Source: Nemopilema nomurai (lineage: Eukaryota > Cnidaria > Scyphozoa > Rhizostomeae > Rhizostomatidae). From it: a stretch of DNA of 64,000 nucleotides. Of the stretch, positions 22,017 to 32,284 are shown one piece after another. The translations under genes were made by a program, and so were the position numbers. The stretch lies in contig ML133499.1 of the NCBI GenBank assembly GCA_003864495.1, forward strand, positions 2,542,001 through 2,606,000, in the 5' to 3' direction. The notes below the pieces were generated by a model, which saw nothing but the letters and a program-made list of their open reading frames with translations, did no database searches and was not told where the DNA came from. Every line of letters begins with the position of its first letter. Positions within the stretch are counted from its first letter, which is position 1.

Positions 22017-22618
22017 GTGTCCAAAGCAACCCAGCGACACCACTTATACAAAACTGCACAGGAACATGAGATTGAAGTAGCAAGTTTTATAAATGAGGCT
22101 GTCAAAGCTGAAGATCTCATTATAATAATGATAGATAACTGCACAAATGTTCATTCGAAGCGTCGCCTGAAAGATGAAGAAACATTGTCTGCCTGCAGTA
22201 TGGCTCAAACCGCCATAAACCCTCAGGGGACTTATTGTTAATTTTAGGAAAAAGTCATCTCCAAACCCTCTTCATGACTTTCGCCAAAGAAATGCCACAC
22301 TGGATCCTAACTCAACTTTTTGACCCTGAGTGGGAGAGAAACAGAATAGACATCCATGACTACCAGTCTCAAAACCAGTTAAAAGATCTGCGAAGAGTCT
22401 GCAGACTTGTTGACAAGCTAGAGCTTCCTCTTAAAAGTTACAACAGTTTCCTCAAAGCTGCAACCAATGCTATTGATTTGGGCCTAGGAAACTACTTATC
22501 CAAATTTATATGCCTTCAACTAGGAGATTGGCCTGCACAGCATTTCATTAGACAAATTCGGCACAATGCCCAACGTTATGGCCCAGATTGTTTAAAAACC
22601 TTGTTCCAACCTTCATGA
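22017..22618 (+). pseudogene. DUF6589-like repeat-associated protein fragment (tentative)
   Basis: Two adjacent frames: the first has LIIIMIDNCTNVHSKRRLKD, the second PEWERNRIDIHDYQ and LGDWPAQHFIRQI. The combination of a hydrophobic IIIMIDN, VHSKRR and a later GDWPAQ block recalls an uncharacterised family abundant in cnidarian genomes that I associate with DUF6589. The frame break at 22240 and the early end suggest a relic. Function unknown. Confidence 0.35.
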
Positions 22619-23170
22619 CCAACTCAAAACAAAGGAAAGTCTGTGTCTGGTAAAAATTCACTTGTTTAAAAAAGCATATGCCTTCATATTTGGTGGGAAA
22701 GTAAATTCCTGTCTAACAAACCAAAGTTGTGTCAAATAACTGGCATTGAAGAGCTTCTGTATGGTGGGTGGTAAACGACAAGAAATCCAGTACTTTTAAA
22801 CATTCTTGAGAATTACTCGCCACTAATCTGTATTCCTAGTCTCCTCTAAGATGCTTGATAATGTTCTTCTCTTTCGGACGTCATCACTACAACAAGGCCC
22901 CTCCGGTTTGGATAAGCAACTTTTATTTTGGAAATATAAAAACCACCCTCTATACAATTACCTTCTTCGACATCTAAAAAAATGTTTACCATAGTCACAG
23001 AAAACATTAGCCTGGAAGTGGACAATATCATTTTCTTTTATGTTTTTGCTAGAGTGGGTGCTGTCACCCAGACCAACGAAATGTCGAAAAGTAAATTAGT
23101 CTAAAAATTAATTATAAAAGCACAAATAAGAAAACTGTTACTAAACATCCTCCTCGATATCAAAATCTCT
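22619..23170. other. No gene recognised
   Basis: Short ORFs only, between the DUF6589-like relic and the hAT relic. Confidence 0.35.
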
Positions 23171-24800
23171 TCATTCTTCTTCACCAAAGCGCGATATATA
23201 ACTTGATCTCGCAGTTGCATGCAGGGCTTTCAATCCAGCATCAACCGCAAACATAGTGGGGAAATGTTCGTTTGTTTGCAAAATTCCTTGAAGCGTATTT
23301 ACTGAAAGTGAGCTTTTCAATTTAGTTTTATTTGCGTTCACTTTTGAGAATGTTCTCTCGACTTCAGCTGTGCAGCTGTTATGCATTCCTTGCCAAAACT
23401 TGAGGATTTCTTTCCTTTCCCAACCTCCCTGCTTTATGGCGTCGTCAACGAGTAGAGATCTCCATTCTCTATCAATATTTTGAATGCTTATTCCAAGATT
23501 TGTGTTTACCCAAAGAAGACCTTTAGTAAGTACACCTGCAGATTGAACTGAAGCAGTACCTCCAACGATTTTCGCATGGTTAACGTCTTGTAGAGACGAC
23601 AGGATGGGATCTGAGATGTGTATTCTACAGTGGATTTGACAGATTGCTTCCCTGTACCAATGCCTACATCTTGTTAGGAAGCTTTCTTTCTGGTGAGGAA
23701 GCATCTCTTTAGTAGTTTCTGCTGCCATGTATGTATACAGGATACACTTTTTCCAGTGGCACCCATTTACTTTTGTCATTGATATCGACATCTGCTAAGG
23801 AATGGTTACCATCAATCTTCATGAAATTCATATGAAGCATTCGCAGTACACGCTTTAGCTCAGGCAAAAGTGCATGTAGCTTAAATGAATTTGACTGGAA
23901 AAGCAAATTCAGGCCTGTAAGATCCTCAAGGACGAATTCCAACGATTCAAGGGTCTCCTTGATATAAGGGGATCTCAAGACAGACAATACTCTTTCAGCA
24001 TGAGGTGAGTTTGCTTCTACGACCTCAGCAACGAAGAACAATTCCATTGCAGGCCACTGCTCAAGAATTCGCTTAACACATGTGACAACCGATAACCAGC
24101 GGGTCTGACAAGGCTTCAGAATCTTGTGCACATCAACCTTAATAAATTTTTGAAATTCCATAAGGCTTTTCTGCAGGTTTGGTGATATCTTAAAAAAGTT
24201 ATAAATGTCGTGTATTAACTGTTCAGCCGTTTTTGATAAAGTTTTACTTGCATGCTCAGCAACAAGATGGAAAGTGTGGCGAATAGCTCTGGAGCTGCAT
24301 CTTTCATTCTTGTCAGGACAGAGTTGTTACCTCCCTGCATCAAATTTTCACCATCCGAAGCAAAGCCTAATACCTTGGTTCAAGGCAGTTTGTCTTTTTC
24401 AAGAATGTCTTTCAGGCAATTGAAGAGGCCTTCAGCATTTCCTTCTTCTATTGGAATGAGGGCGAACAGTCTTGTGATTGCCTGGCATGCTTCCTTTTCC
24501 AAGTACCGCACATTTACGCAGAATACTTTCTTCATAGTGATATCTGTCGCTTTATCAAAAAGGATTTAAAATCTGTTGACATCACAAACGCATTAATTGG
24601 TTCTGTCGCTTGTACTGTTTTTGCATCTCGAACATGGAACAACGACTTTGAATGTCTGATGAGCTCTGATTGGCCAGGAACTAAATCCTTCTTGTAAAAC
24701 GAGCAAAATTCTTTGTTCGGATTGCTTTTAGATGACGAGAGCCATCCCTTTGCCCAAGCCTTTTTCCGCAATCCCTGCAATAACCTTGATTCCGAAACTT
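23171..24800 (-). pseudogene. hAT-family transposase relic with N-terminal zinc finger
   Basis: On the minus strand, 24800-24532 gives LRKKAWAKGWLSSSKSNPNK, then FCSFYKK...SELIRHSKSLFH, a BED/TTF-like finger with one Cys lost (Tyr in its place). A middle part in broken frames contains GFASDGENLMQGGNNSVLTR, the hAT catalytic-core block. 24161-23709 has CQTRWLSVVTCVKRIL. After a frameshift at about 23740, 23791-23171 ends with EVERTFSKVNANKTKLKSSL, the C-terminal dimerisation region. Domain order is complete, but there are at least three frame breaks. Confidence 0.75.
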
Positions 24801-24805
24801 TTTCT

Positions 24806-25150
24806 CTAAATATTTTGACATTTCAAATTATCGATGTTGTTCTTTGCCAATGGATAAGTTGATGAAGTGAAATACAAATGAAACTGATCTGAGGTCGGAG
24901 GGCTATTAATAAGAGAACAACAGCAAAGATTGCTTGTAGCGGCTTCTTCATATCTTACACTTCCTACATTCAACTTGCCACCTGACACCTTGCTTTTTAT
25001 TTTCGCAACTGTATGCGAACCTTTACAAGCATGATGTACGAACACTCTTTTGACACTTACATAATCCCCATCGGTGTAGCCTAAAATACCCAAGGGTTCA
25101 CACGTGCGGAAAGAGGAAATCCTTTCAAAATAACTTTGCCCGATATTCAA
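24806..25150 (-). other. Uncharacterised 114-codon open segment
   Basis: Open minus-strand segment upstream of the hAT relic (contains CEPLGILGYTDGDYVSVKRV and FVHHACKGSHTVAKIKSK). No family recognised. It could be an exon or chance. The following 25150-25380 shows nothing. Confidence 0.2.
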
Positions 25151-25379
25151 AATTATCGTGATCAGTAGGTATGCAGGTATTCTTGCAGTGCAGCAAAAAT
25201 TTATAGCTATAATTTAACTTATTTTGATTTATATTGGGGAAGGGGTGCCCATTGCACTATTGCTTACTATTTTGTATGCTGTCATTAAGGAATAAAATAC
25301 AGATGATTTTGCCTAGCAGACAAATGCAAATACAGAGGGAAATATAACGATGGGGGACTTATCCCTTGCCCTGGCAAAC

Positions 25380-25645
25380 AGTAACGATAACGTGTCATAT
25401 CAAGCGAGAATGTTGAGTTGGACTTAAAGTATTCCAGAAGAAACATAATTGTTCATGTGGATCAACTGAAAAGGTGCACCATGGAACAGATGGAAAAAGT
25501 GAAAGACAGATTCAGAATGGTCTTGGACAAGATGAGACAGGGAAACCAAAAGAGAAGATCGGAAACAAAGTTTTTCGCTGAGCTAGATGATGGTGAGACC
25601 TTATGGGTACCTAAATTTAGCAGACCAAATGATCGGAGAATTTGA
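25380..25645 (+). pseudogene. LTR-retroelement pol tail fragment (tentative)
   Basis: RRNIIVHVDQLKRC resembles the segment following the integrase GPY/F module in Ty3/gypsy elements. The preceding bases give NDNVSYQARM in another frame. Too short to be certain. Confidence 0.3.
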
Positions 25646-25649
25646 ACAG

Positions 25650-26759
25650 TCTTTGAATATGAAGAAATAGTCACTAAAACATTTATCGGGTATCTTTAGA
25701 TAAAAAAATGGACTATCTTGTTTAATCAAAGGGAGCGTGTGTTTTGTGTTTACTTTCAGCGCTGATATAATGCTTTTAAGCAGGTTTGCTGTAATTAGAT
25801 ATTTTTGGGCTGACTCAACTGTTGTTAACAAAGGCTGTGGCAACTGCAGCAAGACACGATAACGCTGCATGATTTTACGTTATTCCTTAGCAATATCTTG
25901 TAATCGTCATGGTTGTTAAGAAAACTGCATATCGTATCTAAGCACTCTATTTTGTTCATGTAAACATCAACTTGTACAAAAGGCGGTAGCTTAAGTTGCA
26001 GAGACAGTTGTGAGCAGGCAGCTCTGAGGCCAGTTAGAAGTGTATTTTGTAAGAATGTTGGATTGGGTCCCATTCTCTTATTTCCTTTAGCATTTAATAC
26101 TTTACTTTCACATCGAAAACTTTATCATCTCTCTGGGCATGGCTGGGTGTAACAGACTTGATAGCAAATTACAAAGAAAAGTGTTTGAAGAGTTAAAGAA
26201 AGAATGGCTTGATACACAAAAATTGTCACTAACTTTGATAGATCTAATTTCGTAATATTTTAGTTTCCACAACATTCGTAATTGGAAACTGTAAACATCA
26301 AATTTTCTTTGCAAAAAGCTGACTAGAACTTGTGGTCTGTTTTTTAATATACAACACTTTCTTTCTGTTATTGTTATGATTTGTCTGTACGATCATAGTT
26401 AATATGCTCTCAAGCTGGATAGGGCCACTGATTGGCTAAAGAGACCTCACTCTAGTCACCAGGTAGCAACTACCCTAGCATCATTTACTACAAGTTCAAA
26501 CACACTGAATCGCGAACCCATCTCTTCTTTAATTGTGGAACCTTTCAACATTTTGCGAGTCTTCAACAGCTATTATTTACAATTAATAGTCTTTTAACTA
26601 TGTTCTATTTATATTAGGGCTTTTGAAACCAGAATCTGCCCATTCACTGTCATTGCAGGGAGGGTGCGTTTCATCGCGTGCAGTACACCAGTTGATTCTG
26701 ATTTTCGCTGTTTCGTTATTTGAATCGTTTTATTCGTTGTTTCTTTGTTTTCGATGCCC
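25650..26759. other. No gene recognised
   Basis: AT-rich with scattered short ORFs. No terminal repeat seen on this side before 26760. Confidence 0.35.
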
Positions 26760-26956
26760 TAAAGCTGAATTCACACTGGACGCGTCATGGTGCGGCGCGT
26801 CACCTAGCGTCACTTTGCACTGTTCACACACAAAGCGTCATTCTATTCTGATGCTTCCACAACACAATGTCTGCCCATGAAAAAGACAGCCTTGTTGTTC
26901 TTGTAACACAAAACAAAACCAGAGTTATAAGTTTGAACAAGTGCTTTGTGGTACAA

Positions 26957-27275
26957 AACTTCACAATTGCTAGAAAAAGCGGAACTATTTTTCGCATACT
27001 TAAAAGTACTTTTTTCGTCCGACACTCCTCAGAGTATGCAAACGTCGGAAGATAACCAAAAACTGACCGAATAAATAGCCAGATGCGGATCGAAAACACT
27101 AGAGGGTGATAAGCAGAACGCGTGATTGGTTGTAATTGACCAATCTGCGTTACTTAACACCTCACTTTAGAAGAGCCCAAGGGAAAAGACGAACTCTTTC
27201 TGTCTACAAAGAATGGGATTTTCCATTGAAATATAGACAGACTCCAAAACACCTAGGTGAAAGGACGACCTAGCT
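26957..27275 (+). repeat. Left arm of long inverted repeat
   Basis: Pairs with 27312-27629 over about 319 nt with very few differences, separated by a 36-nt loop. The same unit occurs once more at 48935-49276. Confidence 0.9.
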
Positions 27276-27311
27276 AGCTTGAAGTGACGACAATTTTCGT
27301 ATAATTGGGCA

Positions 27312-27629
27312 AGCTAGGTCGTCCTTTCACCTAGGTGTTTTGGAGTCTGTCTATATTTCAATGGAAAATCCCATTCTTTGTAGACAGAAAGAGTTCGTCT
27401 TTTCCCTTGGGCTCTTCTAAAGTGAGGTGTTAAGTAACGCAGATTGGTCAATTACAACCAATCACGCGTTCTGCTTATCACCCTCTAGTGTTTTGATCCG
27501 CATCTGGCTATTTATTCGGTCAGTTTTTGGTTATCTTCCGACGTTTGCATACTCTGAGGAGTGTCGGACGAAAAAAGTACTTTTAAGTATGCGAAAAATA
27601 GTTCCGCTTTTTCTAGCAATTGTGAAGTT
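27312..27629 (-). repeat. Right arm of long inverted repeat
   Basis: Reverse complement of 26957-27275. A transcript across both arms would fold into a near-perfect 318-bp hairpin. Confidence 0.9.
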
Positions 27630-28119
27630 ATAAGTTTCCTTGAAAAAATGAGGAAACAATTATTTTGGTTGCTCTTTGGCGTTTTGTATCGTCGATTAAT
27701 TCCCTTTCACTCCATCAACAGTTGTATACAACAAGCTTTCCTCTGAAAGTCGGAAAATGGGTCCTCGGGAAATGTGCCTTTTGAAGAAACCCGTTCATTA
27801 AGATGCTACCTACGTCCCCGTACACAAGTGATGTTTTAAAACAACAGGGCCTTGAGGTTCCGTATATGAAAGGATGGCACGATGACTCAATTCCCCAAGT
27901 TCTACTGCTCTGAAGCGTCAGCTCATCGTGACGCTAGGCTGAAAAAACGCGATGCGTGCACATAGCGTCAAATTAATCCCACCATATTTGGTCAGCGTCA
28001 TGAAGCGCTGAGCCCTGACGCGTCCAGTGTGAATTCAGCTTAAGATAGCGAATGAAGTAATCGTTCAAGCATCACAACTTTCTTTCAAGAAGACGGCAAT
28101 ACAATCACAAAAGGTGAAT

Positions 28120-28562
28120 TAAAGTACAAGGTGGATTTAGTTTTAAACTTAAGAATAGTTGGCTTCAAGATAGCAGCAAAAGTGAGAGCTTCCATGAAAG
28201 ATAAAAGCTACAACGTCATATTTGATGTTGATAGAGATGGTTGTAAAACGAAGAGTGAATGTGAATTTCAACAGGGTAATTGGATATGCAGTCACACGAC
28301 AGCCTGTGCTATGTATGCAAACCAAAAGGGAATGTCTAAAACAGACTTGTCAAATACCTGGATTGCAAAAACAAAAAACGTTGCAAGGTTTTATAATAAA
28401 ATGTTTGCAAACTTCTTTCTAACTAAAAGCAATTTTAGGAATATCATTAAGGCACATTGCAGGAAGCATCCGCATAACAACCCTATTCTTCTTTCACTTC
28501 TAAGGAGACTCAGAGGTGAATATGGAAAATTGGCCCAGGATTCCAAAGCATTACAAAAATAA
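28120..28562 (+). pseudogene. SWIM zinc-finger protein fragment
   Basis: 143 open codons from 28131. KVRASMKDKSYNVIFDVD is followed by CEFQQGNWICSHTTACAMYA, a SWIM-like finger (the first Cys of CxC is Ser; CSH is present), then GMSKTDLSNTWI. The layout matches the SWIM half of YqaJ-type proteins, but no YqaJ domain follows. It begins just downstream of the Harbinger-type insertion, which may have removed its start. Confidence 0.55.
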
Positions 28563-29690
28563 TTACAGCTTACTGGTAATGTTGTCGAAAAGTGTTGACT
28601 ATTTTTATTTCTCTGTGGATTTTTAGAAAGTAGTATCATCAACAAACAAGATTCTAGGGTTGCAGATCTTCAGTGGCGGAGACAACAATTTTTAAAAATA
28701 GGTTTTTTTCACTCAAAATATTTTTTCCTCATAGTAAATCAAGCCCCGAATGACCCCGTTTATTGGGTGATATATCATACTTACATGGATGGTTCTGCCA
28801 TACTGGGGCAGCCCTGTATTTTGGTCCTGCTCATACGTATGATACCATATGTTTGGTCCTGCTTCGCAATAGGTGTTTGTAAATTTTGTCCTGCTTCAAC
28901 TTATTTTAGAACAAAGAGCACTCCTGCTCAATCTGGAGAGTAGGATCTCCCCAGGATAATAATCATAACATGGCACAAGCTGTAGTTATTTGATTGGTTA
29001 AGGCCTTGCCTACGTAGACCAAACAACATTGTTGTAATAACCTTTGGTCCTGCTTTTTCTGAGAGCAGGAGCTGCATTTTCTGAAGATCCCTGCGGCGTA
29101 TTGTAAAATCTCACTTTGAATTCGAGTCTGACTAGAATGTCGAGTGAGTATATCGCAGAATTTGACTTTTGATAAAAAATCATGGCTCAGCTGTTTATCA
29201 GTTACTCAAGAAGCCATTTGCTGCAAGGAACATGGCTGAGCAAAAACTAATTGTGCAGCAACCACATCCAGTTCCTTACTTAAAGATGGAAGCTAAGGAC
29301 AGCGTTTTTTCAGTTTGAGTAGTATGCTAAAGGCTGGGTTACACAATCACTTTTTTCCATAACTTTTTTCGATATTGTACCAACACTTTGAAAAGTGATC
29401 GTGTAACATACTGGAATTGTCCATTTTCGCTGCAGAATTTGATTCGATTATTCGGTGTCAATCCTATATCATTGGAAATTTTACTCTGAAGAAAGCAGGG
29501 TAAAATCGAGTTCATCACTTTTTGAAAGGCGCCAACAAATTCTTACTTCACATGAATTTTCGTGAGAAGGGAACAGCCTACAGTTTCGATAAGAGGAGAC
29601 AAAAACGTGAATTGTGCTAAGGAACATAATTATTAGCAGAATAGGAATATGAATAATGATTTGGCACAAAACTCACCTTACATTCCGACA
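28563..29690. other. Non-coding stretch with small hairpin
   Basis: No gene. TTGGTCCTGCTT or close variants recur four times between 28829 and 29054. 29338-29408 can fold as a hairpin (arms GTTACACAATCACTTTT and AAAAGTGATCGTGTAAC), resembling a tiny MITE. A related sequence is near 31650-31695. Confidence 0.35.
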
Positions 29691-29850
29691 AACCTATTGC
29701 AATCATTAAAGCAGCACTAGTCCTTTACAATTTTGCTGTGATCCAAATACCAGGATTACACTCCAAATCCTACACTCCTGAAGGATTTGCTGATAAGGTT
29801 TCAGGCGATGCCATAATAGATGGTCAGTGGAAAGCGGGCTGTTACCACTA
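29690..29850 (+). pseudogene. PIF/Harbinger transposase C-terminal fragment
   Basis: IIKAALVLYNFAVIQ is followed by YTPEGFADKVSGDAIIDGQW. This matches the usual C-terminus of ALP1/Harbinger-like transposases (A-v-HNF, then Y-P-GF-D---DG----G-WR). It is preceded by an acceptor-like site near 29690. Only this tail remains. Confidence 0.45.
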
Positions 29851-30319
29851 ATCTGAATAAAATACTGGATCGAGGTACCTATTGTTTTCCCAAAATTACT
29901 TTGGAGGATGAGGTCTCAGGAGGGCTCAGTCTTAGTAGAATTAAAGAGATTTTAGGATTGCTCGCCTTAGCAAGGGCCTGTATATATTTGGCTGAACAAA
30001 TTCTTAACTTGGCATGGTGGATTCAACTTTAAGATGATATTGATTTTCCGTGAATAACCAATTTCTTTTAGCCTTCGAGGGTTTGCGAACAGCTTAAGTG
30101 ATGTCATATACACAGTAGGAGTTTGATTTCTGCATAACAGCTTCCTCTCTAACTTCCTAGGGCAGCACCTAAGCGAGATCCTAAATAATGCATTAAAGAT
30201 TTTTCTTCAGCCTTGTTTGTCAAGATTACTATGAAAAATTGTGAAAATTACTAGTAAAATCTTTTCCTTAAAAAACACCATTCTAATAAGCTTTCTCGTC
30301 TAAAATTTTAATGGCGGTT

Positions 30320-31351
30320 ATAAATGTTGTAGGTTTCAAAAGAAAGAAAGTCACCAAGAATAAGAGCTGCACGTGTAACTGAAAATGCCGCTGTTACTGA
30401 AGTTTGCCTGCCATCGAAGGACGTTGGTCAAGATCATAACTACCTTATAGTTGACTCACTAAGAAAACTCAAACAACAGATTGAAAAGTACAACAGTTAA
30501 ATTCAGGCATTGCAAAAGCAGGTAAGAACAGCTAAGCAGCAAAAATCTTTTCGTCTTTAAAACTCTGCGACTTCAATGAAGAATGCTGTTAAGCATCTAC
30601 GCCAGAAGCAGATTATTTCATTCAGCTGTGAAGAAAAGCTCAAACAGTCTTTCTTTGGAGCATCCTCAGACCTTATGAAGAGAATGACTTCCGGCAAGAA
30701 CAATGCAAAGAGCACTGGTAAAAAGTGATTTGTTCCTTGATGCTTGATGAAATGGCCACCGAGAAGCATATTTCTTGGGATGGCTTTAGGTATTGTGGCT
30801 TTGTTGTTTTTGGTAATGGCATTGAGGATGATTCATCTCCTGTTGCAAAAGATGCACTTGTGTTAATGGCTTGTTCATGCTAATGGAGCATGGAAAAATC
30901 CATTGGCATACTTCTTTTTTGATAGATCAAGTGGCTCTGAGCGAGCAAAGTTGTTACAAATTTGCATTGAAAGGTTTTCTGACGTTGAGGTTAAAGTTTG
31001 CTCATTTATATGTGATGGTCCATGCCATTTTAATTTGCTGTCCCAACTTGGAGCTTCCTTAAATCCCCCTTATCTTGTCACATCATTCAGCCATCCATTC
31101 CATGCAAATGATAAAATCCATGTCCTTCTGGATGTCTGCCACATGTTGAAATTGGTGAGGAAAACATTAGCAAAAGGATGCATGTTAGTGGCAGAAAGAT
31201 TTTCTGGCAGTAAATCAAAGAACTCCAAAAACTCAAAGAAAAGAAAGGATTACGTCTTGGAAGCAAGATAAAAGTAGCACATGTTCAATGGTGGCAATAG
31301 AAAATGAAGGTTAATCTTGCTGCTCAAGCATTGAGCTTAAGTGTTGCTGAC
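30320..31351 (+). pseudogene. P-element (THAP9-like) transposase, block 1
   Basis: Broken frames read in order: a coiled-coil stretch (LIVDSLRKLKQQIEKYN), KHLRQKQIISFSCEEKLKQS, LMKRMTSGKNNAKSTGK, then, after an apparent internal deletion near 30730, LMLDEMATEKHISWDGFRY and GNGIEDDSSPVAKDAL. The next frame gives YFFFDRSSGSERAKLLQICI, VCSFICDGP and KIHVLLDVCHMLKLVRKTLA, ending MKVNLAAQALSLSVAD at the hAT insertion. These are conserved blocks of P-element/THAP9 transposases. No THAP domain was found upstream. Confidence 0.8.
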
Positions 31352-32284
31352 CAGGGGCGGATCCAGCGTCTGCGTTTGGGGAGGGCCATTTATGAAAGAA
31401 GAGGAGGCCTGCGAAAATTTCACAGACACGCCCTTCAAAGTCTCACCGAACGCGGGAAACGCCCCTTTCTATCAAAAAATTTCATAAGAAGGTACACTCT
31501 CAGAACACTGAAAATTAAGAAACTTCATTGCTGCGAGAAACTTCCAAGCAAAGTAAAGGCTAAAATACATGATGAAAAATTGATGAACTTTGGCTAATCG
31601 TGTAAACACGCGCTTCTTTAGTTAAACTGATGAAAAACGGATATAGAAATAACTTTGGGGAAAACTGACATAAAAAACTGATCGTGTATTTCAGCCTTTA
31701 CAAATATTCATATTGAATATTTGGTCAGCAGCTTTCGCGCTTGACTTGGGAGGGGAACTATGACGCATCAGAGTTCGTGAATGACATTATAATTCCTGTG
31801 TTCAAGAAGCCGGCATAAGACACGTACCCTTAAGATGAAAAAAAGATTTAGAAAATGAGCAAAAGTCCCCACGTATTTGGTGCGTATAATTTGAATGGTA
31901 AATTTTCAAAATGGGTAGTCACCAAAAATTCATCGCAGCATAACAGGCAAAGCTGAGTAGTTATAGGTACTGTTTTGCTTTTGTTGGAAATAGTGACGCT
32001 TTTTGGGTATCACAATCGCAATAACACGATGAACAATGTTTGAACTGTAACCCATTTTAGCCATAACTTTCTCAACCATTAACGTTTGCAGACGTCATTC
32101 ATTCATGATCGCAGTCATGATTTGTGTTAAACCATAGTCCATATGAGCCGCGAGATCCGGTCACATCTAATTTTGCATTGAACTATTGTTTTAGGCTTAT
32201 CATAATTCTTGTGTTACACATCCACTTGCAACTTATTGCCTCACTGAAAGCGAGAGAATAAAGCCGACTGGAGGTTTGATTAAA

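Larger units (their letters stand above)
26763..28040. mobile_element. Non-autonomous Harbinger-type element carrying a large inverted repeat
   Basis: Terminal inverted repeats AGCTGAATTCACACTGGACG plus CGTCA (26763-26787 and 28016-28040) match perfectly and are flanked by TAA on both sides (26760-26762, 28041-28043). TIR plus a 3-bp TWA duplication is the PIF/Harbinger signature. There is no transposase. Subterminal regions hold repeated GCGTCA/TGACGC motifs, possible transposase sites. The centre is a 319-bp inverted repeat. Confidence 0.85.

Noticed and set aside
26824..27099. Short ORFs on both strands in the inverted repeat
   Set aside because: The same peptides recur mirrored in both arms and at 48.9 kb because the DNA is repeated; no protein family features.
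29332..31695. Sequences at 29332 and 31695 as terminal repeats of one element
   Set aside because: They would straddle the hAT left boundary, which is fixed by a perfect target duplication, so they are more likely separate related fragments.
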